Below, one piece after another: positions 51,080-61,936 of a DNA stretch of 64,000 nucleotides; positions within the stretch are counted from its first letter, which is position 1, and the number at the start of each line of letters is the position of its first letter. A program made the translations under genes and the position numbers. Source of the stretch: Glandiceps talaboti (lineage: Eukaryota; Hemichordata; Enteropneusta; Spengelidae); NCBI RefSeq assembly GCF_964340395.1, contig NC_135550.1, forward strand, positions 25,120,676 to 25,184,675. The letters run 5' to 3'. The notes under the pieces were generated by a model that saw only the letters and a program-made list of their open reading frames with translations, had not been told where the DNA came from and made no database searches.

Positions 51080-52333
51080 TCAATGTGCTATACTGTTAGG
51101 GGACGAATGTGTCGGTGCTGTAAGTTGACTGTACGACGGTTCGCTCGATGTGAGGTTGGTATAACCGGTTTGTTCCATGGAACTCTTTGGCATGCTTGAC
51201 ATAGGACTCATGGAGTTGTACCCAGTATAACCCATAGCCTCGTAAACTTTGCTGTGTTCAGCCGCCGACATAAGGTTGTTAATGGAGAAAGGATGGTTAA
51301 ATGAAGGGTGCTGACCTGGCCCAAGCATGGGTGCTCCGACTCCTTGGACGTACGCTTGTTGTGGTATTGGTCTTTGCATTGACATTGTCGCCGACATGCT
51401 GTTCGCCATACTCGTGGTCATATTGGTGGGAGGTGTAGGTGACATGGTGTTTGGCTCTACCTTTGGTTGTAGAAGTTGCACTTGTTGTTGTTGCTGCTGT
51501 TGTTGTTGTTGATGTGCTTGTGAAACCGCCGTACGTGACATACTGTTCGGGGATGAAGGTGTTACCGTCGTTTCAGTGCTGTTGGCTGTTGTGCTAGAAG
51601 TACTCTGTGCATTGGACACCGGCGGTTGTTCGTCGTCATCTATTATATTTTTCTGGTCAACTCTCGCAGCTTCTTTCTTGGGACACTTGAATCGTTTCTG
51701 GCGTCGGAGGTAGCATCCGTTCTCGAACATGTTACCGGAGTCAGGGTGAAGCGTCCAGAAGCTGCCCTTACCTGGACGATCGGGTGTGCGCGGTACTTTC
51801 AAGAAGCAATCGTTAAAAGACAAACTGTGACGTATTGAGTTCTGCCAGCGTTGTTGATTCTGCCTGTAGAACGGGAAAAGATCCATAATAAATTGATAGA
51901 TGTCACTTAGAGTGACCATCTTGTTCGGTGAGCTTTGTATGGCCATGGTGATGAGAGATATATACGAATACGGTGGTTTGGCGTGCGTGTACGACCTCCG
52001 ATATGTCTTGTTGTCCGTTCTCGCACGATTCACGGCACTCATTTGATTCGCCAGTGAATTTGCTCTAGCTAACTCCATGTTCATTGCAGGTGAACCTGCC
52101 ATAGCGTTCATGGAGCCCATAGTGTTCATGTTCATAGTGTTCATCGACGACATCGTGTTCATACTCCCCATGTTGTGGTTCATCGTAGGCACGGAATACG
52201 AATTTATGGAACTCATACTGCCCGGCATCGTCGAACTGTACTGGACCTGAGGATTCATTCCTCCCATGTTGCCCATAGAACTCATGGTGGTTGCTGTAGC
52301 GGTGGGATAAGTGGGTTTCGGTGAAAGCATCAT
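51080..52333 (-). CDS. foxA: FoxA (HNF3-type) forkhead transcription factor, complete, single exon
   Basis: A 417-residue FoxA protein, a nuclear pioneer transcription factor for endoderm, pharynx and axial mesoderm. Residues 1-100 are rich in Met, Ser, Asn and Gly with tandem MNTM/MGSM-like repeats. [20 protein letters not shown] (109-128) opens the forkhead domain (about 116-208), with recognition helix [13 protein letters not shown] (165-177) and the wing sequence [21 protein letters not shown] basic [10 protein letters not shown] follows (211-220). A polyglutamine run of ten sits at 275-284. HPFSINNLM (347-355) is the FoxA conserved region II, an eh1-like Groucho/TLE contact, and [10 protein letters not shown] (363-372) resembles the next FoxA block. 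The start is fixed by an in-frame TAA five codons upstream (52346-52348); the ATG pair at residues 1-2 leaves only a one-codon ambiguity. The stop is TGA. It is intronless and convergent with mipol1. [18 protein letters not shown] and region II separate FoxA from FoxB, FoxC and FoxD. Confidence 0.98.
   Translation of the reverse strand: MMLSPKPTYPTATATTMSSMGNMGGMNPQVQYSSTMPGSMSSINSYSVPTMNHNMGSMNTMSSMNTMNMNTMGSMNAMAGSPAMNMELARANSLANQMSAVNRARTDNKTYRRSYTHAKPPYSYISLITMAIQSSPNKMVTLSDIYQFIMDLFPFYRQNQQRWQNSIRHSLSFNDCFLKVPRTPDRPGKGSFWTLHPDSGNMFENGCYLRRQKRFKCPKKEAARVDQKNIIDDDEQPPVSNAQSTSSTTANSTETTVTPSSPNSMSRTAVSQAHQQQQQQQQQQVQLLQPKVEPNTMSPTPPTNMTTSMANSMSATMSMQRPIPQQAYVQGVGAPMLGPGQHPSFNHPFSINNLMSAAEHSKVYEAMGYTGYNSMSPMSSMPKSSMEQTGYTNLTSSEPSYSQLTAPTHSSPNSIAH
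51484..51513 (-). repeat. foxA: CAA/CAG repeat encoding polyglutamine in FoxA
   Basis: Ten glutamine codons, mostly CAA with two CAG interruptions, encode residues 275-284. The repeat is outside the DNA-binding domain, in the linker before the C-terminal conserved regions. Confidence 0.93.
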
Positions 52334-52600
52334 ACTGATAACTGATTACCCGCTCTCTTACTTCCTCACAGTACTCGACAGTGATAAAACTGTCACGATA
52401 CTCCAAGTAGTGCCGATTATATGCAAGCTAAATAAGACCCAGTACAGCTTTGACCTAGGCAAACAGAGTGAATGTCGGTAAATTGGTGTGCCCCGCCCAC
52501 TCTATTGTACGGATGCAAATCAGACGCTTCGATACGCCGCGCCATTGACACATCGAAATTAGGCTCCACCCACATTTAAAACGACTTTTTATTAAAATGT
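52334..52600 (-). promoter_or_regulatory. foxA: foxA promoter-proximal region (inferred)
   Basis: DNA immediately upstream of the foxA start codon. Read towards the gene it contains an octamer site ATTTGCAT (52513-52520), a GC box GGGCGGGG (complement of 52491-52498), a forkhead-type TGTTTGC (52459-52465), a TCF/LEF-like TCAAAGCT (52447-52454) and an AT-rich CATATAAT (about 52416-52423) that could act as a weak TATA element. If that is right, transcription starts near 52390 and the 5' UTR is short. The motifs are seen; the function and start site are inferred. Confidence 0.5.
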
Positions 52601-55059
52601 GGGCACCTTGTCCATTACGCGCTGCCTATCACTCGAAAAGAGCAAACAAACATTGGAATACACAGAAAAGGCAAGCCTGATTATTTCGATAGCCAGTCAT
52701 GGGACTCCAACCATTTTTGCTATATACAACCATATTTTACTGAATTGCTACCATCACATATGTCAAATTCCAACCTGCACCTTTACGACTACTTTTTGAA
52801 AAGGGTAGTTAACATTTGCAGACAGCTATGATGAGATATGAAACGGTCATCAGAAAGGATGATAAAGTCTAAAGACACTTCTCTATAAATAGCTCATTAG
52901 AATAATGACGTCAAATAAATCTATTGTTTCCACTACATTATGCCTGAGCACGTATTACAAGTTGGAAAATTCTTGTCCTAAACGAATGTTTCTCGGTCTA
53001 CGAAAACCGACCAACATTGTATTCACAAATGAAATAATAGAATCGTGTCGCGTCTTTTTGTGACGGTGGAACCTTGCTTCTCTTTACGAAAGGCAACTTT
53101 TTTCTTTTACGTGCGTCTGACTGTCGTTCTTTTCCGCTCCACTTTATTCACTCCCGCACGAGTAGAGCTTAAAATGAGTTCGCTGACTATTCCATGCCTA
53201 AAAAGTCATTGTGGTTGCAACCTGTCTCCGCCTTTTTGTTGCCATAGGTATTAACAAAATAACTACTTGCCAACTTATATATTGCCATATGTTGATCGTG
53301 TATGTTACATCTTCGATTGGTTTATTTGTTCGTTTACAGCCATGAAAGGAGAGTAGTGTGTAGTGCTTACGTTTGAAATAAATGCCATTAAAGGTGTGGT
53401 AAACAATTAATAATTGCAGCGGTCCTAAAGAGAGACAGTGATACTTGGGCAGAGCAAGGTGTCAACTTCTACACTGTAAAACATATCGTAACGATTTAAG
53501 TTACGTTGTTTTTATTTCAGTATTTGGCGCCGTTTGTTTAAATATATGTTTTGACAACACTGGTGACTCTTTCGACTGCGCGCTTTTAACTTCATATTTC
53601 CGGATTTTTTTAACCCACATTAATTAATGAAGTTGTGTCCTGTCACTCATATCATTAGACTGTCGTACAGGTGTCGCCACTAGCGGAGTGTCTGACTCAC
53701 TACCGCGTGACCACGCCTCTTTTTGTCGCTTATGGTAAAGCGATTTTGAGCAGATTGAAAGGCCTGTAAAGTGCGCCCTCCTCCAAACAATGAAATTTGT
53801 CGATGAATTGAAAAGAACACGAGCTGCTTTTCATCGCTTTTTAAATCGATACTGTCCTGTCTGTTTTAATGGCTGTTTGTTACAATGACACATACACATT
53901 AGAAGGAGAAAAAAAAGACTATAGAAATCACACCAGTGCGAATGTTCTCACCTGTTCTACGTATATATAACTGACAAACGTTTCTTCTTAATAAAATATT
54001 CAAACTATTTTTAGCCTCTACATGTTTAACATGTCATAACTCGAATTTCCTTAGAAAGTATATTACTGTAAGAAAAAAGAAGAAAGATTTTTATATGTTT
54101 TTTTTTATGTTTGTGAATATGCTCAGAAGTGTACATGCCATGCGGTGGGTCGGATTTCCCGAGTATGGCGTACACTAAAAATGACGTCACAGTGATGGTT
54201 ATACAATGTGCAATGTTTGCGTGTATGCCCCACTAAACGTTGGTCAAATAGACTACAATTGAACTCTGTGTACCCGAGGTATCGTTACGAGCCTTGACCA
54301 AATACTTGTTGTTTATACTCCTGCCTCCCAATGTACCCAGACATATCATTGCATATAGCACTGCAACGTCAGTGCACTGCATCATTTCTACTAGCTGAAC
54401 AGACAAGAGCAAGGGAGCTAAATGACGGCAACCATATTTGTTTTCAGACAACCTACACACCGAACAAAACCTGGTCGTGAAAAGAACTTGGTGATGAAGT
54501 TGTGGCGACAGTATTGAACCCTATGAAATAAGCAGACATAATTGTCTCGGTCGGCATCGTTTTTAAACTTAGTTATTTCAAATGATTTGTAATTACAAGC
54601 GCGCCAGTCACTTCAACCGGAACTAAAAGTTCTGTACAGTTGTCTTGTCCTATTTCAAAGAAGGCAGTCAGATGGCTTTGGACTGACAAAAACACAAAAG
54701 TCTACCTAGCCTAAGGGACAGAGACGGGCTAATCCACATACTGAACCATTGATCACAGACTTATAACATCCGCCGGCAATCTCAAAAAACTCATCTGGCC
54801 AGTTTTTGGTCCATTTCCTTTTATTCCTGTTTTAGGAAGTTACCATTTCACAACTTTTCATACATGTAATTCTTTCTTTTTTTCCAACACTTCGTCAGAT
54901 ATGTCGGGTTGTCGTTCCACGTGCAACATCCTATTGGTTCCTTCACGGTTTTAGATTGCCTAGTCTTATCTCAACGTCTAGTTTGTACTTTGGACTGTGT
55001 GAACCTACACGGATTGAGTCTCGCTGTCTCAAAAATATGCAGAGACAAGTTGTTCATGA

Positions 55060-55263
55060 TAATGATGATGATGTGTATGTGCGTGTGTATGTATGTATGT
55101 ATGTATGTGTGTGTATGTATGTATGTATGTATGTATGTATGTATGTGTGTGTGTATGTATGTATGTATGTATGTATGTATGTATGTATGTGTATGTATGT
55201 ATGTATGTATGTATGTATGTATGTATGTATGTATGTATGTATGTGTGTGTATGTGTGTATGTA

Positions 55264-55306
<43 letters not shown>

Positions 55307-55345
55307 ATATATGTATGTATGTATAATGTATGTATGTCTATGTGT
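55060..55345. repeat. (GTAT)n/(GT)n compound microsatellite, about 285 bp
   Basis: The array starts as GAT triplets, continues as GTAT tetramers interspersed with GTGT patches, has a pure GT stretch at about 55268-55301, and returns to GTAT. It is the longest simple repeat in the window. The MYVC/CVYV and HTYI open frames on both strands are artefacts of it. Confidence 0.98.
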
Positions 55346-58303
55346 TAGAGTCAAGTAGTATTAATTCTGGACAAACACAATTTTTTGTTTGTTTGTTTTT
55401 AAATAGATTTCAACCGAGGAATGGTTTTGCTCTCCATCCCTATATTACAAAAAAAAGTTGTATGTCCTACACAGTGTTATTCACGACTCGTGCCTTTTCG
55501 TAGAGTTGTTGGGCGAATTGAGATATTCTCCAACTGTATAAGTATACCAGTGGGGGAAAAAGTCCCCTGTGTAAAAGGTACATAAATTATTCCGACGAGG
55601 TAAATAATTGCCTTTTCTCGCTGAAGTTTTTCTAACACGGATATAAAGGCATTCAGATGTCAAGCTATTAAAACTGTCCCCAAGCATTTTACCAAATCTC
55701 TGTCTGGATCTAATAGTTGTCCATATGTTGAGAAAATAAGAGGAGAAATTTGCGTATCGAAGCGAGCGTGCAAGCGTATAAGCCGGGATGATCGCCGGGC
55801 TTTGAGTCTGTGCCAACGGGGCTTTCAGGAGACTTACACCGTCGGACAGTTATAAACCCAAACTCAGAAAAACAACCTGCGTTTCCAAGTGCGCTTGCTA
55901 TTTTCACTTTCTTTTCGTTGGAGTCTTTGTCTTGTCTCCCTTTTTACAGTTGTGCCTGACGTAAGATATGTATTGTGTGAAATGAACACTCTCAGAAGGA
56001 TTCCCCCAACACCTGGGCAAACATTGAAACATATCCCCTTCATAGTAGGAAAACTTACAACCTAGTGGCATAGGTTTTCAATTTGGGTATCTACTTGTTC
56101 CTCTAATACCATTTTGTATAAATGTCTCGTAATGTACCCTTTTGACGAGTCATGTGTGTTCAACGCTTTTGTTTTCAGTCTCAGTATCGAATTTCACGAT
56201 AACAAAAAAAAGCTTTCCCCTGAAAAAAAAAACTTCTGTGAATGCATTTACATTTAGCCGGAGTATGCAACAGTCGTAGATGAATAAATGGTATAGCAAA
56301 ATAAGACACGCGTTGACTTGGGCTATTTTTAAAACCATTTAACAAATTGAGACCAAAATTAGGTCAAGATAGGTGAGTATGTATACCAAGGTAATATCAT
56401 AACATGTTCAATATTTTTGTGGATATGCATCCATGACCGAAAGATGAAAGATTGGTTTGTCCTTAACGTGTCACAAACCAGCAAACTACATGTTATATTT
56501 GAAATAAGCCATGAAATGCAACAATTCCCCTGATAACCGAAACAATTAAATGTCCTTAACTCGTTTAGAGGGTCTGTTCAGTCTGTCACCAATTAGACTG
56601 TCCAAACGGCGTAATGATGTGATGCGCGCGTCCTCTTCATAGCGTCTGCATGGATGCACTCGTTGCCGGGACAACAAATAGTTTTGGGCCAGCAACCTGC
56701 CACAGTCTTCGCTACAGCGTCGCTATCCATGTATTCATCGTTTCAAATAATTCGTGTGATGTCAGTAAAATAAAGTGTCTAATATTAATTTCCATCATGT
56801 TCATTTCAGGTCCCCACCATCTGACACACCATGTCAATTTCAGTGAAATTAACATTATATTTTCCTGTTTTTGCTCTCCCTTCATCCCTTAGCAAATGTT
56901 GATATCACTTTTCATTTTGTGTCCCGATGCGGCAAATTGATGAAACCAATGATGAGTAATTCATTCCTTGTGGTTGCATTTTTGTTTCACCAAGCGGTAA
57001 ATTTGTAGGCACTGTTTTTCATTGTTCGACTTCAATGCGGTGAATATGACACAGAGACTAATATCTTTATGTCTCTTTTGTTTCCCGAATCAGCAAATAG
57101 GAAATGATTCCATTTCATCAGTGTTCTTGCGCTTTCGATGCATACACACGCCTCTGTTGTTCTATCCAGTTTCATTCAGTTGATTACATCAAAATTTAAT
57201 AATTTCGGCATTTTTGTAGTTTTCGTGAGAAACATTCGAGAAAATGAAGACCCGTTACGGTGCTGTCTGCTTTTCATCTGGCTCGGCAGTCCAAAACGTA
57301 CATAATCGTTATATCACCAATATTAATTGGAACATTTTGGGCAGAGCACAAAATTGTGTAAGATCAACTTTCCCTTTTAAAACTTCAACAATTGACTAAA
57401 TTTGATCTTCCGTATCAAGTTGCAAGAAATTCCTTGTTTGCTCAGAAACATATTTCTCCAATAAAACGATCACTTCTTTCAGTTCACCGTTTTATTTCTA
57501 TAAAAATACTTGAAAATGAAACTCAAAGCGCACGCGATAAAATTACAAAATCGACAGCTGGAATCAGTTCTTATTTACACAGGCGAACAACGCATATAAC
57601 TCCCTACAAACCATGGAATTCGAACTTTTAACGTAGCGAGTCATCACCAAACGTTAAATCAAGTCTCCTTTGATGAAAAGGGATACCACGTTTTCATGAA
57701 AACGGTCAAAGAATGTGACTCTAAGATTTTATCATCAAACTCGAGCTTTCTTTGTGTCTATACACTGAATGCATGTAATATTTTTATAACGAAACGAAGA
57801 GCTCGGGGATTAAAACCCAAATTTATGTCTTGGTAACCCTGTATGAATTTACTAATAGTTGACGAGTAAAGTCAAATTCCTAGCAACCAACGAACTTGCT
57901 GCAACTATCTCGGGAATTCTGAGCATGGACGTATCGACTTTTAACGTGTAACCATAGAAACTAAACAATCCTGTCCACATTTGTAATCTAATCAGTAAGA
58001 TTGTTTTTACTCATAAATCAAGGTCACCTAATTTTGGGAAAGGTGGCCTACTGGTGGTGTTATGTTTAGGGTATGCATGATATCTGTCACGTGGTGATGG
58101 GATGCAGATAGCCATTACATACAGCCAGGTAATGTCCGCGGCCTCTAGATATGTACTCAGCCAAAAGATATTTTTGTCATTTTTATTTGTCGGAATATTT
58201 TCTTTGTTATTTTACCGGAGTTAGGGGGACATTCCATACCACGCAACTTGCATTATTTTCACAAAATATAATTACTAAAGGACTGAAGAATACAGCCTTC
58301 TTT

Positions 58304-58320
58304 AAAAAAAAAAAAAAAAA
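58304..58320 (+). repeat. Poly(A) tract
   Basis: Seventeen consecutive A residues. I looked for a retroposon ending here and found no flanking target duplication or recognisable body, so it is listed only as a homopolymer. Confidence 0.9.
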
Positions 58321-58420
58321 GTAGAAACAAGACAATACTCCTCAGAAGGAGAATATTCAAAATCTTGAATTTTCATGACGTATTTTTGTTGAAATTGATA
58401 TTTTTACAATTGAATGTAAC

Positions 58421-58452
58421 AACGTTACAATGTTACAACGTTACAACGTTAC
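58421..58452. repeat. 8-bp tandem repeat AACGTTAC x 4
   Basis: Four adjacent units, AACGTTAC with one AATGTTAC variant. Each contains the palindrome AACGTT, so the array can also form short self-complementary structures. Confidence 0.9.
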
Positions 58453-61400
58453 GATTATTTATACACCGCGGAAAAGTCATAGGTTCCTGTGGCTTGAGTC
58501 AGCAATGTCGGTTTTAGATTCCTCGTCATTAGCTTTCGCCAGAAGGGACACTTTCAGACGCAGTCGCCCGTACCGATGTACTCCAGTCCCAATGCCAGAC
58601 AATGAAACCATCTCCTTTTGTGGCGTATCTATGCTCTGAGTCGGAAAAAATTTCCGAGGCGGGGAGGTACCGGCCGGAGGATATTTCCTAAAAGAAATGG
58701 GCTTTTAACATGCTCAACATATATGACTAATCACTTCGGGTGGTATAGTGAGCCACTTCGGACAGCTTTGTGTGGAGAGGATCGACAAACTTCCAAGTTT
58801 ACATGCAACGACTGTTCGCACTACTAAATGCCTTTGTAACTGTATTTGCACCAAATTTGCCTTTGAATTGCTTGCAAAAATACATCGTAATAGCAATTAT
58901 GTTGAGACCAACCACATTTAAGCCCCATAAAGAAACCGCCCCTAAGCAGCTTTTGTAAAGGTAATCGGCCGATGGGTTCGAGTCATCCTTAGCAACCGGC
59001 GTTCTCCACGCGCGTGCTTAGAAAAATTTCTTCTCCAGGTCGTAATTTGTGTAACGTTATTCGCAATGTCCAAAGAAGTAAAATTCATGTTATTTTTTCG
59101 TGTTGGGAGTCCAAGAATTAAAACGACGTAGCCGCGAGTGTAGATTGCAATAATACGACATGAAGAGGAGATTTAGGATAAACACTTGTTATTGTGTGCT
59201 AATAGTAGCTATTAGTCTCCAGGGGTAGGCTTCATTCAAATACAATGGGGAGAGGAGAATCGAAAGTAACACGGTTTCACACCTTCGACTATAGGACGGG
59301 TCACTCAAAAGGAAATAGAACAAGATATGAACAGGTGCCCATACGAGAAACGAGACAAATGTGTCTCCAAGAAAAATGTCACAGTATTCGATTTCGGCCA
59401 TATGACGTCAGGAGAAAGATTTCCGAGACAGCCTTAATAGCTAAAACGCCCACTAAAACGGGCACATTCCTGCCGATGATCGCTCACTTCCTCCCAAGCA
59501 TCATCGATTTTTATTTGTACATTGTTAGAGCTCTTGAAAGAAAACGATGGTGTAAGTAATGGGGCAATTACACAATCCGGCCCCGCCATTTTGTATGCAT
59601 AGTTATTGTTGTGGTGTTTACTGTGCGTTCGCGTCAAACGATCAGCAAACAAGTTTATTATATGTTCACACAAAACAACATTTGTCAGGATCCTCATTCG
59701 GACTCCATCTCGCGTGAGTCGTAGGATGCAGTTGGACATCCCAAAGGAGCTCCGCAGAGGTGCTGTGGTGGGTCTCGATTCTGCTATTCCGTTGCCAGAT
59801 GGCTGCTTAATGATACCAACAATGCATACCGCTTACAGGTATGGTTTGCAACGTCACTGTCAATAGAAACAATGTAGTCAGGGGACATTGTTTTGCAAGT
59901 ATTTTGGAGACGAGTTGTGTCGATCGTGTCGGTGCCAGTCACCACCAGGCTCGAAGGTTTTAACAGGTACAAAACCGTAATTATCACGTTTCAACGTGCG
60001 TTCCTCTAAATTATGTCGTGTCACATCCCATTTGTTCTTTTCTTACCATTATATTCAATATGCCAATAGCAAAATCGGACAATACTTTGTAAAACTACAG
60101 TGTGCTACGGAGTAGAAATGTACCATAGTTTGCTGTTAGCTTTGAATATAACTGAAAAACACAAACACGTTTCATTTGTCTATTTCACAATGACGATTTC
60201 TTTAGAGGAATTTGTTTTATTTCTTTTTTTTTGTTTTCTCTTAATGTGAATATATTGTTCCTACCTTCATGATGTGTACTATTTGATGTAAATGCAGTTC
60301 TATATATATGTATATATTAAAACTCGATGAGTCACTCAAATCTGCAACTTGTAGTAACTATAACATTGACTGAAATCGATAATTCCGTTCACCATACACC
60401 CTGGAGTGAAATCCTCCTGTAGGTGCAACATCCACAACAGAACGTCAGTAAAATATAGAAGAAGAAAAACTCAATCTCTTTAAATATATATTTGGACTCT
60501 ATCAACAATATAAAAAAATTATCATTTATAAATAAATCCAGATTAGGGCATAATTCCATAATGGTGAATGCTGTGCATACTATCCTTACGAGACAAGTAA
60601 AATTGATGAAATGCAATAATGTTATCGTGAACTAGCCAATTTATGAATACTCATATTTTTATATATTTGCATACAGAATGCATTCAGGTAATTGTTGTGT
60701 TACTATTGGAATTATCATATTAAATCTATTATATTGTAGAGTGGGTGACAACCACCATAACTGCTGTGGCTGTTGATCCATCCATGTTTATACATACAGG
60801 GCACCTAAACCTGCCGTTTAAATGCAGTTTTAATTTTTATCATATTCTCGTGTTATGACTGCTTTTATCACACGATCAATACAAACATAAACGGTGGTCA
60901 GCTCGTTCAGGATTAACTTTAATGCGGGTGCTTAGAAAATGCGATATACCATGTAGTGTGTCCTCTAAAAATAGCTACAAATCGAAAGCGGTTTATCGAA
61001 GGCAAACGAAATGAGATGGCGAATTATGCCTGAAGGTAGAATTGGAAAGATGATTGCATAGTTTCACTGAATACAGCCATGATAACAATAATAAAAAAAC
61101 AAACAGGGAAAATAAATGTCATGATGTGCATGGCCTATGGACAGTCTGGTATTTTTTTCTCTCCCTACTAGCGTTTGCGTCATAGAAAAAATTCAATTAG
61201 TTAAATTAACGATTGATTGAGGAGTTTTAATATTTTCATGTCTCATTGCCTCCATTTAACCAATTATCGTTCTGCAATTTGTAATTCATTCTACCATAGA
61301 TAACATGGGGAGGTTGATAAGGTATCCGAGACTACATTGTGTTCTGAGAGTGTCCATTTCATCGCAACCGTGTACCACTACTAGTATGTTTCGTATTTGA

Positions 61401-61907
61401 TAACAAATGAGACATTCTATTGCCCCATGTTGACATTGGTCTATAGGGTAAATGACAAACAAATTGGCTCTGTCATTCAAGGGAAGTATTGAACAATAGG
61501 AAATCATAACAAATTGTTTGATATTGTAATTTGGTGTGTAATTTCGTGAACAACATGAGTAAACTCATTGACATTGGTCGAAGATGAATGATTCGGAAAT
61601 CGTACTGAGACGATTTGGTTTTTTTTATACTGAAACAAGCCGCTAAGTGAAATTGGCCAGGATTAGCATTCGAAATGCACGGATGACACATTGCCGCAAG
61701 ACATGTTTCTTTCACAGACCAGAAATCAATGTCGGTTTATTGTTGTCCGTTTCATTAAAAATCCGTAACCCAGGTTATATGGACTTTTAGTCTGTCTTTT
61801 ATTTTGAAAAAATTAACGGCTTATCGCGATTATGGCAGTAACGTTGGCGGATGATACATTTTCCACCTCCGTAATTTTACTAGTATTTCTTTGCATTTTT
61901 TTGTTCT

Positions 61908-61936
61908 GTTTGTTTGTTTGTTTGTTTGTTTGTGTG
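61908..61936. repeat. (TTTG)n microsatellite
   Basis: About six TTTG units ending in TGTGTG. It is a simple repeat with no associated element. Confidence 0.92.

Noticed and set aside
52065-52406. 113-codon - strand frame overlapping the foxA N-terminus
   Set aside because: It is another frame of the low-complexity foxA 5' coding region and has no recognisable product.
54909-55358. 149-codon MYVC-repeat open frame and its opposite-strand HTYI frame
   Set aside because: Translation of the GTAT/GT microsatellite; nothing protein-like flanks it.
58304-58320. A17 tract as the tail of a retroposon
   Set aside because: No target-site duplication, internal promoter boxes or recognisable body found next to it.
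58920-59000. tRNA-like B-box GGGTTCGAGTCATCC
   Set aside because: A T-arm can be drawn, but no matching 5' acceptor strand or A-box lies at the right distance upstream.
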